From the NCBI GenBank assembly GCA_030602715.1, contig JAUVZD010000002.1, forward strand, positions 186,001 to 250,000: a DNA stretch of 64,000 nt, given 5' to 3'. Made by a program: the position numbers and the translations under genes. The notes below the pieces were generated by a model. The model was not told where the DNA came from, did not search any database, and saw only the letters and a list, made by a program, of their open reading frames with translations. The stretch is from Candidatus Coatesiibacteriota bacterium (GTDB taxonomy: Bacteria; RBG-13-66-14; B26-G2; JAUVZD01). This document shows, in pieces, positions 17,151 to 26,362 of this stretch (positions within the stretch are counted from its first letter, which is position 1; each line of letters starts with the position of its first letter).

Positions 17151-17960
17151 CTAGAATGGAAGTTGTTGGACAATTTCTTTCTTTGGCCAGAATACGCCTA
17201 GTACAATAAAACTTCCCGGATGCCAATGCATATCTCCAACAAAAAAATATGTATCCTTATCGTTACTGCACAATTCGTTAAAGAACTTATTACGGATATC
17301 TTTTTTTATTGCTTTAATATCATCTCCGTATTTATCTCTTAGGTTTCGGTAAAGTTCGCAAATCTCCCAATCTACTATTGTTTGGATGTGACCTCTACAA
17401 GATTTATCTTCGCAAAAATAATGATATTTAAAGATAAAAGGAATTTTTTCTAAAAGTGATTTTGGGGGTTCAAACAATTCAGTCTGGCTCATTACCTCAA
17501 TTTGTCTATCCGTCCATTCAACAGGGGCATCTTCAATTATTAGGTCAATAACCTTTTTGGGTCTAAATATACCTAGGGATTTGTAGGTTTCTTTTTGTAA
17601 CTGTTGAACCTCACACATTGATTTACTTGCCAATGGTAGCACCCATTCTTTTCTCTTCTTCCAATTGTACTTTGTATCCAGGTATCCAATTTTTTCATAA
17701 GAACCTTCGTCGGGCAGATAGCTTTCAGGTCTTATATCTCTTTTATACTTACAAATGCGGATTCTTACTATCTCATATTTCTTTGGACGTTTATCGTAGC
17801 CTAGGCTCCTAATTCTTACTGGATAAAGCCTTATCCACTCACCATTCCTAGTAATCCCAGCAACACAAGAAGCCTCCCTATAACTAAAGCTTGGATTTGG
17901 ATAAGCTTTTACTGTAAATAATATCTCTTTTGTTATCCACTCATGTTTACCTTTTCTCAC
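17151..17960 (-). CDS. Unrecognised protein coupled to DUF488
   Basis: The 269-residue soluble protein has a recognisable shape but no function I can name: an N-terminal part with YREASCVAGITRNGEWIRLYPVR, suggestive of an OB-like or nucleic-acid-associated domain, a basic middle section, and a C terminus with FVGDMHWHPGSFIVLGVFWP. Cys-x4-Cys (CEDKSCRGH) with a following His may bind metal. It begins at a GTG that overlaps the DUF488 stop by four bases, with GGAGG upstream, so the two are translationally coupled. Both are A+T-rich and probably acquired together. Confidence 0.75.
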   Translation of the reverse strand: MRKGKHEWITKEILFTVKAYPNPSFSYREASCVAGITRNGEWIRLYPVRIRSLGYDKRPKKYEIVRIRICKYKRDIRPESYLPDEGSYEKIGYLDTKYNWKKRKEWVLPLASKSMCEVQQLQKETYKSLGIFRPKKVIDLIIEDAPVEWTDRQIEVMSQTELFEPPKSLLEKIPFIFKYHYFCEDKSCRGHIQTIVDWEICELYRNLRDKYGDDIKAIKKDIRNKFFNELCSNDKDTYFFVGDMHWHPGSFIVLGVFWPKKEIVQQLPF

Positions 17961-18400
17961 AAATGGACGACCTCCACATTTGATTTTGCATTTTTAATTA
18001 TTTCTTCAGCAACTAAAGAACGATGGCATCGCCCAGCGTCCTTCTCAAAACACATCAAACAGCAATTATTTTCAAAAACTAAAAACGACAATTCATCAAT
18101 TACATCTGATGCATTGTCCAATCTATCTTTATATAACTTTGAAAATAAGTTGAAATTTCCCGTTTCATCCAATAAATTTCGAAGATTTGCAGGTGCTCCC
18201 AAACTTACGAAGTGAAAATATGATACTCCAACAGACTCAAGGTTCTCTTTGAGTTGGGATTTTGAGAACCCATTTTTCCTGCTGTTAGAAATGGCTCTCA
18301 CATCAATAAGAACATCAATGCCTTTTGACTTCAGCTTATCCATAAACTCTTCACTACTTAATCCTTCGTAACCTATCGTGTATAAATTCCTTGTAGTCAT
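17957..18400 (-). CDS. DUF488 domain protein
   Basis: The 147-residue protein shows the full DUF488 pattern: LYTIGYEGLSSEEFMDKL at the start, DVLIDVRAISNSRKNGFSK, then CLMCFEKDAGRCHRSLVAEEI with the diagnostic CxxCxxxxxxCHR block. DUF488 proteins are widespread, small, of unknown activity, and often sit next to nuclease or repair genes. The ATG at 18400 has GGAGG seven bases upstream. It is the first gene of a two-gene operon; the partner overlaps its stop codon. Confidence 0.88.
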   Translation of the reverse strand: MTTRNLYTIGYEGLSSEEFMDKLKSKGIDVLIDVRAISNSRKNGFSKSQLKENLESVGVSYFHFVSLGAPANLRNLLDETGNFNLFSKLYKDRLDNASDVIDELSFLVFENNCCLMCFEKDAGRCHRSLVAEEIIKNAKSNVEVVHL

Positions 18401-18432
18401 TTTTTGACCTCCGATAGACTTTTCCACCTCCA

Positions 18433-18460
18433 ATAATATATTTAAATATTTCAAAGTCAA
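18433..18460 (-). promoter_or_regulatory. Promoter of the DUF488 operon
   Basis: On the minus strand TTGACT is followed after 16 bases by TATTAT, 33 bp upstream of the DUF488 start codon. Confidence 0.55.
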
Positions 18461-18659
18461 CAACTATTGTAATTATACTTACCCCGAACACATTTTTCAG
18501 TATTTATAAAATTTAATCAACCCCTCTAAATACCTCCCAATTAAACCTTGGACCCCTTATATTACGTCCGGGGAGGCTTCTCCTCGTCGGGAAAGCCCAG
18601 CGGGTAAGCCAAAAAACCACCGACCAGGCAGACACAAAGAGAGCGGAACACCCCCATCC

Positions 18660-20330
18660 TCACTCCAGCCCCACCACATTACCCCCCTCGTCTATGTCCA
18701 GGCGCATAGCCGCCGGCTCGGCGGGAAGCCCGGGCATGCGGATTATGTCGCCGGTGAACACCACCAGGAAACCTGCGCCGGCGTTTATGATTATCTGCCG
18801 AACGGTAACCAGGAAGTCCTTGGGGCGACCGAGCAGTTTCGGGTCGTCGGAGAGCGACTTCTGGGTCTTGGCGATGCAGACCGGCAATTTGGCGTAGCCC
18901 AGTCGGGAGATCCTCCTCAGGTCCCGCTTTGCCTGACGGGTGTAATCCACCGCCTGCGCGCCGTAAATCTTGTTTGCCACCGCAAATATCTTACCCTCCA
19001 CCGAATCGTTCCAGTCATACATGGGCGCAAAGGGGCGGTTCTCCCCGCTTGCGGTCTCCCGCACCACCTCAGCCAGCTCCACCGCCCCCTCTCCCCCCCT
19101 AGCCCATCCGTCGCAGACGGCGAAGGGGTTACCCCGCTCCTCACACATGCGCCGAACCACCGCTATCTCCTCCTCGGTGTCCGTCGTGAAGCGGTTGAGG
19201 GCCACAACCGGCGATTCCTTGAAATGACCGATGCTCTCCAGATGTTTCCTCAGATTGGGTAGTCCCCGCTCCACCGCCTGCGGGTCGGGCTCGGTCAGCT
19301 GGTCGGGCTCCTTTCCCCCGTGCAGTTTGAGCGCCCTTATCGTCGCTACCAGAACCACCGCATATGGGTCCAGGTTTGCAGAGACGCATTTGATGTCAAA
19401 GAACTTCTCGGCGCCCAGATCAAAGCCGAAGCCGGCCTCGGTGATACACCAATCGGCGAGGGCTAGAGCGGTCTTGGTCGCCACCACCGAGTTGGTCCCC
19501 TGGGCTATGTTGGCGAAGGGGCCGCCGTGGATGAGGGCTGGGGTGCCCTCCATGGTCTGCACCAGATTGGGCTTGAGGGCATCCTTGAGCAGAACGGTCA
19601 TAGCCCCGTCGGTTCTCAGGTCTCTAGCATAGACCGGCTCTCTATCATAGGTGAAGCCGACCAGTATGTTTCCCAGTCGGTGCTTGAGGTCACCCAAATC
19701 CTCCGCCAGGCAGAGGATGGCCATCACCTCGGAGGCGGCGGTGATGTCAAAGAAAGATTCGTGGGGGACGCCGTCGGTGGGTTTGCCCAAGCCGACGACG
19801 ATATCCCGCAATTCCCGGTCGTTTATGTCCACCACCCTGCCCCACCTGACTCGCCGGGGGTCAATCCGGGGGTCAAGTCGGCGGTAGATGTGGTTGTCCA
19901 CCATAGCTGTGAGCAGGTTGTGAGCGCTCCCCACGGCGTGGATGTCGCCGGTGAAGTGGAGATTGATATCCTCCATGGGCACCACCTGGCTGTATCCTCC
20001 GCCGGCGGCTCCGCCCTTCATCCCCAGGGTGGGTCCTAAGCTGGGCTGGCGGAGTGCCAGGCAGGTGCGCTCCCCCAGACGAGCCAGACCCATAGCCAGG
20101 GCGATGGAGGTGGTGGTCTTCCCCTCTCCAGCCGGGGTGGGGGTGATAGCCGAGACCAGGATGAGCCTGCCCTTCAGACGGTCTCTGCGAGAATCAAGCA
20201 CATCCAGATGGACCTTTGCCTTGTAGTTGCCGTAGAGGTCAATATCTCCCTCGCTCAAACCCAGGTCCCCCGCCACCTCAACTATCGGTCTCATCTCGGC
20301 TGAGCGGGCAATCTCTAAATCGGTGGGCAC
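18660..20330 (-). CDS. fhs: Formate-tetrahydrofolate ligase
   Basis: The 556-residue length and motifs are those of bacterial FTHFS: the P-loop ITPTPAGEGKTTTSIAL, RQPSLGPTLGMKGGAAGGGYSQV, MEDINLHFTGDIHAV, and a C-terminal FTGDIIRMPGLP. The enzyme makes 10-formyl-THF from formate, THF and ATP. It could serve biosynthesis or a Wood-Ljungdahl branch; no other pathway gene is adjacent, though glyA lies at the far right of the window. Translation starts at a GTG with GAGGAGG seven bases upstream. A TTGATA/TATACT promoter lies just upstream, so it is probably monocistronic. Confidence 0.97.
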   Translation of the reverse strand: MPTDLEIARSAEMRPIVEVAGDLGLSEGDIDLYGNYKAKVHLDVLDSRRDRLKGRLILVSAITPTPAGEGKTTTSIALAMGLARLGERTCLALRQPSLGPTLGMKGGAAGGGYSQVVPMEDINLHFTGDIHAVGSAHNLLTAMVDNHIYRRLDPRIDPRRVRWGRVVDINDRELRDIVVGLGKPTDGVPHESFFDITAASEVMAILCLAEDLGDLKHRLGNILVGFTYDREPVYARDLRTDGAMTVLLKDALKPNLVQTMEGTPALIHGGPFANIAQGTNSVVATKTALALADWCITEAGFGFDLGAEKFFDIKCVSANLDPYAVVLVATIRALKLHGGKEPDQLTEPDPQAVERGLPNLRKHLESIGHFKESPVVALNRFTTDTEEEIAVVRRMCEERGNPFAVCDGWARGGEGAVELAEVVRETASGENRPFAPMYDWNDSVEGKIFAVANKIYGAQAVDYTRQAKRDLRRISRLGYAKLPVCIAKTQKSLSDDPKLLGRPKDFLVTVRQIIINAGAGFLVVFTGDIIRMPGLPAEPAAMRLDIDEGGNVVGLE

Positions 20331-20365
20331 GACTCGCCTCCTCTAAATTTGGTTGACTATATTTT

Positions 20366-20394
20366 AGTATAAAGAATACAGCGACCCATATCAA
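20366..20394 (-). promoter_or_regulatory. Sigma-70 promoter of fhs
   Basis: On the minus strand TTGATA and TATACT are separated by 17 bases, 36 bp upstream of the GTG start. Confidence 0.65.
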
Positions 20395-20650
20395 GAAGAA
20401 CCCCACCCGAGCTGTTGCTAGGGTGGAGTATTGTTTACCAGACAAAGTAGCCTTATTTACAAAAAGGGCGAATTTTGTAAATAACGAAATTGTTATTTAC
20501 AAATCTGATAATGAGAGCTTTCATCAACCCAAGAAAAAGCCAACCCATATATTAACTTGGATAGGATTTAGTACATCCATCAAAATCTCTGAGGTATATA
20601 TTGAAAATTTCTATATAATTTAAAACCAATCATCACTAACAGGAGCTTAC
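20395..20650. other. A+T-rich intergenic stretch without a recognised gene
   Basis: Together with the fhs promoter this makes a gap of about 320 bp. An open frame of 66 codons on the plus strand has no ribosome-binding site and low-complexity composition, so I do not call it. A weak CCACCC/GGGTGG inverted repeat lies near 20407-20430. Confidence 0.5.
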
Positions 20651-21292
20651 TCAACCTCCCCCCTCCTTCTCCTCCTTAATCTCCTGATACTTTTCATACT
20701 TCTCCAAATCCTCCTGCAGGGCTTTCATCGCATCCTCCACAGATGTTCCCTCAATCTCCTCCGGGCGCTTCTCCCCTTCCAACACCGCCAGTTTATCCCT
20801 TGCCCTCTTCTCCCGCTCCTCATTCGGCAAAATCTTGTCCAGCATATCAAGATATTTTTTTAGATACCCCTTGGCTTTATTTGGGGGGGTATCGCCGCCC
20901 ATCCCCACCATGAAGTAGCAGTAGGCTAAATGCTCGGTTGCCACCTCGGTCTCATCCCACTCGGTCTCCTCAATCTTACCCTCGGTGCCGTATTTCTCCA
21001 CGGCGGAAAAATAATCCTCCCAGGCTAAAGCCGCCTCCTCATAATTTAGCTCCTCCAAACATATCGCCAGATTGAAATAGGCATCTATAAGCGTAGGGTC
21101 ATAGTGAATCGCCAGCCTATACTCGGCTATCGCCTCCTCGTAACTCTTCAGATCGTATAGCTTGTTCGCCAGATAGTAGTCCTCCAAAGCCCTCTCCTCG
21201 GGGCTCTTGCTCTTCATGACCACGATGACGATGATTATTACCAGGGTGATAAATGTTGACCAGAATAGGAACCAGCGTTGAGACCGTTTCAT
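20651..21292 (-). CDS. Membrane-anchored TPR protein
   Basis: The 213-residue protein has one N-terminal transmembrane helix (FLFWSTFITLVIIIVIVVM, about residues 8-26) and then tetratricopeptide repeats, clearest at YYLANKLYDLKSYEEAIAEY and DAYFNLAICLEELNYEEAAL. The C terminus is a charged helix rich in Glu and Lys. It is probably an inner-membrane scaffold. It is divergently transcribed from the terminase gene with a 133-bp gap. Confidence 0.75.
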   Translation of the reverse strand: MKRSQRWFLFWSTFITLVIIIVIVVMKSKSPEERALEDYYLANKLYDLKSYEEAIAEYRLAIHYDPTLIDAYFNLAICLEELNYEEAALAWEDYFSAVEKYGTEGKIEETEWDETEVATEHLAYCYFMVGMGGDTPPNKAKGYLKKYLDMLDKILPNEEREKRARDKLAVLEGEKRPEEIEGTSVEDAMKALQEDLEKYEKYQEIKEEKEGGG

Positions 21293-21387
21293 TCTCCCTA
21301 CCTCCCAGAATGCTTTTTCACATTTTACATTACAACCTCCAAAATGGCAATTCTTTTTTGGTCGGCATACTGCTGTTTATTTGTATG

Positions 21388-21416
21388 TTGATATTATGTT
21401 ATAAATATGTTATAAT
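21388..21416 (+). promoter_or_regulatory. Promoter of the terminase gene, suggesting a leaderless mRNA
   Basis: TTGATA and a perfect TATAAT are 17 bases apart, with TATGT directly before the -10. The -10 ends ten bases before the ATG at 21426, so transcription should start within a few bases of the start codon, and there is no Shine-Dalgarno site. Confidence 0.7.
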
Positions 21417-21425
21417 AAATGTCTT

Positions 21426-22961
21426 ATGTCCGATTCCCACACCACCGACGAGATTCTGGAGTGGGCTTCCAGCAATATCATCCTCAGAAACTCTCCCTTC
21501 TCGCTTGAGCGCTACCCCTTTCTGGAACAGATCTACCAGGACATATCCCCCATCCAGGTATTCCGCAAAGCCGCCCAGGTGGGTATCACCACCTATCACA
21601 TCATCAAATCCCTGTGGCTGGCAGACACCCGAACTGTCAAGATAATCTACTTCTTCCCCACCGACTCCGATGTGCGAGACTTTTCTAAAGATAGGGTGGC
21701 GCCGATAATTTCCGCCTCGCCCCTGCTCAGGGAGCGGGTTAGAGGCACGGATAATGTGGGCTTGAAGAAGCTGGGGGACTCCTCGCTCTATTTTCGGGGA
21801 CTTCTGGGGAAGGTGCGGGTCCGCTCCGTGGACGCCGACTACATCATCTTTGACGAGCTGGATATGGCTGACCGGTCTCAGAAGGAGTATGCCCGCGACC
21901 GCATACTCCACTCCTCGCTCGCCTGGGAGAGCGAACTCTCCATCCCCAGCTTGCCCGGGGTGGGTATAGACGCCTCCTTCAAGGCAAGCGACCAGCATTT
22001 CTGGCTGGTCAAATGTCCCTCGTGTTCCACCGAAGAGCCCCTGGAGGAGCACTTCCCCGACTGCATCAGGGAGGTGGCTGGAGAGGTGTCAATCGTCTGC
22101 CCCAAATGCCACACGCCTCTGGATGTGAGATGCGGAAGATGGGTCGCCAAACACCCACAGCAGGGTGAGGTGCGCGGCTATCAGCTCTCCCAGCTGATCG
22201 CCGGAATCATCTCACCCGGACGGCTTCTTTCAGAATTCAAGGGCGCAAAGAACGAGACCGTAAAAAGGCGTTTCTACAACTCCATGCTCGGCTTGCCCTA
22301 TGCCGGGGGGATGGTTCCGCTTGACGGGATACACTTGCAGGCATGTCTGGGCTCGGAGCCGATGAGGTTGGAGGTTGGACCCAGTTACATGGGCGTTGAT
22401 GTCGGTGATACTCTCCACATCTCAGTGGGCAAGATGACCACCGAGGGGAGAGTGCGTATCTTCTGGCTGGAGGCTACCGAGAGCTGGGAACGATTGGACG
22501 AACTGATAGAGGCATGCGGGGTGCTGTGCACGGTGATAGATGCCATGCCCTACAAGCACTCCGCCAAGGAGTTAGCCCTTTCCCACCCCGGGCGGGTCTA
22601 TATCGCCTACTATCAAGGTGAGCATCTCGCCAAGGGCAGAGAGGGTAAGGGCGAGAAAGCGGTGCCCAAAGTGAACATAGACCGCACCGAGAGCCTGGAT
22701 GAGCTGGTCGCACGCCTGAGCAGGGGGGAGATATCGCTTCCCCAGGGGGGAGGAGCGGTTGAGGAGGCGCTGAGGCATCTGGGCAGACTGCGCAAGGAGC
22801 GCAGGGAGGGGGCTGGGGGGCGAACCGTCCTGGGTTATGCCCACGGTCTGGAGGACCACTACGCAATGGCTCTAAACTACATGCTGGTGGCGACGGCAAT
22901 AGCCCCCATAAGGGCGGAGAGAGAGGGGATATCGCTCAAGGGACTTAGGACCTTCAAGTGA
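21426..22961 (+). CDS. Orphan phage terminase large subunit (GpA-like)
   Basis: The 511-residue protein has a lambda-gpA-type ATPase: deviant Walker A FRKAAQVGITTYHI, with the lysine early as in gpA, and Walker B YIIFDELDMA. A zinc-binding insert (CPSC...CPKCH, about 198-225) and an RNase H-like nuclease half with GVDVGDTLHISVG and CTVIDAMPYKHSA follow. It is full length, yet no small terminase, portal or capsid genes adjoin; flanking genes are a TPR protein and a BsuPI-like protein. It may be a prophage or gene-transfer-agent relic. No Shine-Dalgarno site precedes the ATG. Confidence 0.87.
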   Translation: MSDSHTTDEILEWASSNIILRNSPFSLERYPFLEQIYQDISPIQVFRKAAQVGITTYHIIKSLWLADTRTVKIIYFFPTDSDVRDFSKDRVAPIISASPLLRERVRGTDNVGLKKLGDSSLYFRGLLGKVRVRSVDADYIIFDELDMADRSQKEYARDRILHSSLAWESELSIPSLPGVGIDASFKASDQHFWLVKCPSCSTEEPLEEHFPDCIREVAGEVSIVCPKCHTPLDVRCGRWVAKHPQQGEVRGYQLSQLIAGIISPGRLLSEFKGAKNETVKRRFYNSMLGLPYAGGMVPLDGIHLQACLGSEPMRLEVGPSYMGVDVGDTLHISVGKMTTEGRVRIFWLEATESWERLDELIEACGVLCTVIDAMPYKHSAKELALSHPGRVYIAYYQGEHLAKGREGKGEKAVPKVNIDRTESLDELVARLSRGEISLPQGGGAVEEALRHLGRLRKERREGAGGRTVLGYAHGLEDHYAMALNYMLVATAIAPIRAEREGISLKGLRTFK

Positions 22962-23118
22962 AGGCATTAACAGATGGTCTAACTGTCAGATAATACCCAA
23001 GAAACCCTTATGATTTGACTTGACACCTCCACCCAAGCATATCTATAATTATGGAAAATAATAATAGCTCGCTCTCATACACAAAACGGTAGCAATCAAC
23101 CCCTCAGAGGTAGTTGAC

Positions 23119-23619
23119 ATGCGTCAGATCGCCATCACCTCCATCCTTATCCTCCTTCCAGCATTGGGCTTAGCCTTCACCGTTCCTGAGGACACCATCC
23201 CCTCGGTGCGAGACGATGAAGGGGTCTGCGCCAGCATCATAGACGACGAGATATTCCTGCAGGTCTCGGTGGACAAGGAGAGCTACCTGCCGGGAGAGGA
23301 GGTGCAGATAGATTTTCTGATAACCAACCTCTCCGACTCCATGATAAAGCTGTTCTTCCCCACCTCCCAGAAATACCACATCTCCATCTACTGCGACGGC
23401 GAGGAGCTGTGGAACTCCCGTGACGGCACCTTCACCCTGCCGTTGTTCTCGCTCTATAATATTGCTTCCGGCGAATCGCTGGCTTACCACGAAGTCTGGG
23501 CTCAGTTGAAGAAGAACGATAAGCCGGCGAAACCGGGCACCTACCAGGTGCTGGCGGTCTTCTCCTCCACGCCGGTGCTCTCCCCCCCTCCGGTCAGCTT
23601 CAGGATTGTTGAGCGTTAG
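23119..23619 (+). CDS. Exported BsuPI-like (intracellular proteinase inhibitor) domain protein
   Basis: A signal peptide (about 1-19, cleaved near GLAF) precedes an Ig-like beta domain with SVDKESYLPGEEVQIDFLITNLSD, SQKYHISIYCDGEELW and a C-terminal KPGTYQVLAVFSSTP, the pattern of BsuPI-domain proteins. Exported members are common in environmental bacteria and probably bind or stabilise proteins; the inhibitor role is known only for the Bacillus protein. AGAGGT lies upstream of the ATG. A terminator follows at 23681. Confidence 0.8.
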   Translation: MRQIAITSILILLPALGLAFTVPEDTIPSVRDDEGVCASIIDDEIFLQVSVDKESYLPGEEVQIDFLITNLSDSMIKLFFPTSQKYHISIYCDGEELWNSRDGTFTLPLFSLYNIASGESLAYHEVWAQLKKNDKPAKPGTYQVLAVFSSTPVLSPPPVSFRIVER

Positions 23620-23680
23620 CAGGTGAAGGGGGCTTCAACCGAAACCCTCTTATCCTCGCTTACAATAAACTGAAAAATAT

Positions 23681-23709
23681 AAAAAAGCCTCCAAATCTGG
23701 GGCTTTTTT
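23681..23709 (+). terminator. Rho-independent terminator after the BsuPI-like gene
   Basis: AAAAAAGCC pairs with GGCTTTTTT, with additional CC/GG pairing inside, and ends in a T run. Confidence 0.85.
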
Positions 23710-23833
23710 GCTAACAGCCCTCCGCCTCTCCCCATCCCGCCTCCATCCAATTCAGCCTTTACACCGTCCCTCTCTTTTGATACCATCAATTAAATCTTTG
23801 CCTAAACTGCGGTATTAAAGGATTTAGAAAGCG

Positions 23834-24832
23834 ATGGCTCCCCCAAGACCCCTGAAAATTGTAGCATTTCTGGGCAAGGACCCCATCTACTCCAACACGG
23901 TTCAGCAGGTCGTCTCCCAAGAGCCGGACCTGGCGGGTGTCCGGTTGGTCGCCTCCACCAGCAAGAAACACCTGCTGGAGATAATTCCCGACGCTGAGGT
24001 CTTCCTGACTTTCCATATCCCCGATGGAGCGATAGATGCCGCTGTTAAACTGCGTTGGTTGGCTTTCGGTCAGGTGGGTGTGGAGCGGGGACTTACCCCC
24101 CAGGTGAAAAAAACAGTCAAGGAGAGAGGCATCATAGTAACCAACGCCGGGGAGGTAACCACGCCGATGGTCGCCGAGCACGCTTTAGCCCTGATGCTTG
24201 CCCTTATTCGCCGACTGAAGACCTGTCTGGAATATCAGCGACGCAAGGTATGGGGCTTCGGCGATCTGCGCGACCGGGTGGATATCCTCGCCGGCAAGAC
24301 GGTGGCAATTTTGGGTCTGGGCAGAATCGGGTATCAGGTGGCACATCTCTGCAGAACCTTTGGAATGAGGGTGGTCGCCCTTGACCGCGAGCCCAGAGAC
24401 AGCGATGTCGTTGACAAAATCTACCGCCCAAATCAGCTCCACCAACTGCTCGGAAAGGCGGATTTCGTGGTTCTCTGCCTTCCGCTGACCGATGCCACCC
24501 GTAATATTATGAGCCGGGAAGCCTTCTCCGCTATGAAGGAAGGGAGCTATCTGGTCAATGTAGCCCGGGGGGGTTTGGTGGACGAGGGAGCACTTCTGGA
24601 GGCGCTGGATTCTGGCTGGCTGGCTGGCGCGGCGCTGGATGTGGTAGCTGAGGAGCCCCTGCCGGCGGAAAGCCCCCTCTGGGAGCAGGAGGGGGTTATA
24701 ATCACCCATCATCTTGCCGGTCTGGGTCCGAAATACTTTTATCGGCTGGGGGAACTGATGGTTGAGAATATTCGCAGGTATCTGGCGGGTGAGGAGCTGG
24801 TGAACATTGTGGATGTTAAGAGGGGTTATTAG
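23834..24832 (+). CDS. D-isomer-specific 2-hydroxyacid dehydrogenase
   Basis: The 332-residue protein has the NAD-binding motif VAILGLGRIGYQVAHL and the catalytic set Arg (NVARGGLVDEGALLEAL), Glu (VVAEEPLPAESPLW) and His (VIITHHLAGLG). It belongs to the phosphoglycerate dehydrogenase/D-lactate dehydrogenase superfamily. It has no C-terminal ACT domain, so it is not a standard SerA; glyoxylate or hydroxypyruvate reductase activity is likelier. It stands alone. Confidence 0.92.
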   Translation: MAPPRPLKIVAFLGKDPIYSNTVQQVVSQEPDLAGVRLVASTSKKHLLEIIPDAEVFLTFHIPDGAIDAAVKLRWLAFGQVGVERGLTPQVKKTVKERGIIVTNAGEVTTPMVAEHALALMLALIRRLKTCLEYQRRKVWGFGDLRDRVDILAGKTVAILGLGRIGYQVAHLCRTFGMRVVALDREPRDSDVVDKIYRPNQLHQLLGKADFVVLCLPLTDATRNIMSREAFSAMKEGSYLVNVARGGLVDEGALLEALDSGWLAGAALDVVAEEPLPAESPLWEQEGVIITHHLAGLGPKYFYRLGELMVENIRRYLAGEELVNIVDVKRGY

Positions 24833-25016
24833 GAATTAATTCGTTCACCAGAGTTCTTACCTTGACAACCGTATCCTTCCTCCTTCTGGTCGCTTTAACC
24901 CATACGACTGAACTAAATGAGGGAAACATTCGCCGTGATAGCACCCACGGGTGCGAGGGATTGCGGAAGGACCACTGAAGCATTGAAAATTGAAGTCGTA
25001 TAAGGAAAAATCTGCC

Positions 25017-25334
25017 ATGAGTAGCTCAACATTTTCACAGCAGATAATTGAGGTCATCAAGAGGATACCGAAAGGCAAGGTGGCCACCTACGGACAGATT
25101 GCAACCATAGCCGGTAATCACCGCGCTGCCCGTCAAGTGGTGCGGGTGCTCCATTCCTGGTCTAAAAAAGAGGGTCTTCCCTGGCACCGGGTGATCAACG
25201 GCAAGGGGGAGATATCCCTGAAGCCGGGGCGGGGCTTTGAGCTACAGAAAAGCTTGTTGGAAGCCGAAGGGGTTACCCCAAACCAAGAGGGTACAGTTGA
25301 CTTGAGAATTTACCTGTGGCAACCGACTGAGTAA
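25017..25334 (+). CDS. Alkyltransferase-like protein (ATL, MGMT-related DNA-binding)
   Basis: The 105-residue protein corresponds to the C-terminal DNA-binding domain of O6-methylguanine methyltransferase: IIEVIKRIPKGKVATYGQIATIAG and RQVVRVLHSW. The active-site PCHRV reads PWHRVING, with Trp instead of the alkyl-accepting Cys, which defines ATL proteins. Those bind O6-alkylguanine and hand it to nucleotide excision repair. I chose the ATG at 25017 because AAGGA precedes it; a TTG at 24990 is possible. Confidence 0.92.
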   Translation: MSSSTFSQQIIEVIKRIPKGKVATYGQIATIAGNHRAARQVVRVLHSWSKKEGLPWHRVINGKGEISLKPGRGFELQKSLLEAEGVTPNQEGTVDLRIYLWQPTE

Positions 25335-25540
25335 ACGGCGGGCGGAAACCACACCAGGGCGAGAAGCGAAAGAAACGGATGGAGAAGTTTATGGGGGGGA
25401 GTCGGTGGGTTAGGTTCAGGAAGAGAGTATGTATCTCTGGCGGCGATATCTGTCGCCGGTCTTCGCATAGTTAAATCTCAAAATATGAAACCCCCTAGAA
25501 AGCACATTCAACCTTTGTTATACTCCATCCGGTGTCAATC

Positions 25541-26362
25541 ATGCCCCCCATGCCAACATACCCCAACCCCTCCGGCAGGGGCTCCATAATCACCCTGCTC
25601 ACCGACTTCGGGTTAAGCGACGGTTATGTGGGCGCGGTCAAAGGGGTGATACTCTCCCTGGCGCCCGAAGCCACCATCGTGGATATAGCCCACCTGGTTC
25701 CCCCGCAGGACATACTCGCCGGCGCCCTGGCACTGGAGTGCGCTTGCTCCACATTTCCTGAGACCACCATCCACATGGCGGTGGTGGACCCGGGCGTGGG
25801 CGGAAGACGCTCTGCGCTTGCCTGCCGAACGGAGAAGTTCTACTTCATCGCCCCGGACAACGGCATCCTCACCCTGGCTCTCACCCACCATCATCTAAAA
25901 GAAACGGTGCACATTACCGACATCTCCCCACCCCTGGGGCGCATCTCCTCCACCTTCCACGCCAGGGACGTCTTCGCCCCCGCAGCCGCCCACCTGGCAC
26001 GGGGGGGAGCGCTAAAAGACCTCGGCGAGAGCGTTACCGAGGTCATCATGCTGGAGGTGCCGCAACCGCAGGAGGGAGCAAAAACCCTCACCGGTCAGGT
26101 CATCCACACCGACCCCTTCGGCAACCTGATTACCAATATCACCGAGGAAGACCTGGCGGGAAGGGAGCCGAACGAACTGCTGGTGCAGGTCGGCGAACAC
26201 ACCATCAAAGGTCTCTCCAGATCATATTTTCAGGGAGGGAGTGACAAGCCCATAGCCCTGATGGGCAGTGGCGGTCGTCTGGAGGTGTCAATCAGCGGTA
26301 GGAGCGCCGCCGAACTGCTGGGCTTGAGCAGAGGCGATGGGGTGGTGGTGCGTTGGAGATGA
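25541..26362 (+). CDS. SAM hydroxide adenosyltransferase (SAM hydrolase family, DUF62)
   Basis: The 273-residue protein has ITLLTDFGLSDGYVGAVKGV, VVDPGVGG, FIAPDNGILT, SSTFHARDVFAPAAAHLA and TDPFGNLITNI, the full pattern of SAM hydroxide adenosyltransferases, relatives of fluorinase and chlorinase that hydrolyse S-adenosylmethionine to adenosine and methionine. The physiological purpose is unknown. The stop overlaps the HAD gene start by four bases. A GTG at 25532 is an alternative start. Confidence 0.92.
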   Translation: MPPMPTYPNPSGRGSIITLLTDFGLSDGYVGAVKGVILSLAPEATIVDIAHLVPPQDILAGALALECACSTFPETTIHMAVVDPGVGGRRSALACRTEKFYFIAPDNGILTLALTHHHLKETVHITDISPPLGRISSTFHARDVFAPAAAHLARGGALKDLGESVTEVIMLEVPQPQEGAKTLTGQVIHTDPFGNLITNITEEDLAGREPNELLVQVGEHTIKGLSRSYFQGGSDKPIALMGSGGRLEVSISGRSAAELLGLSRGDGVVVRWR

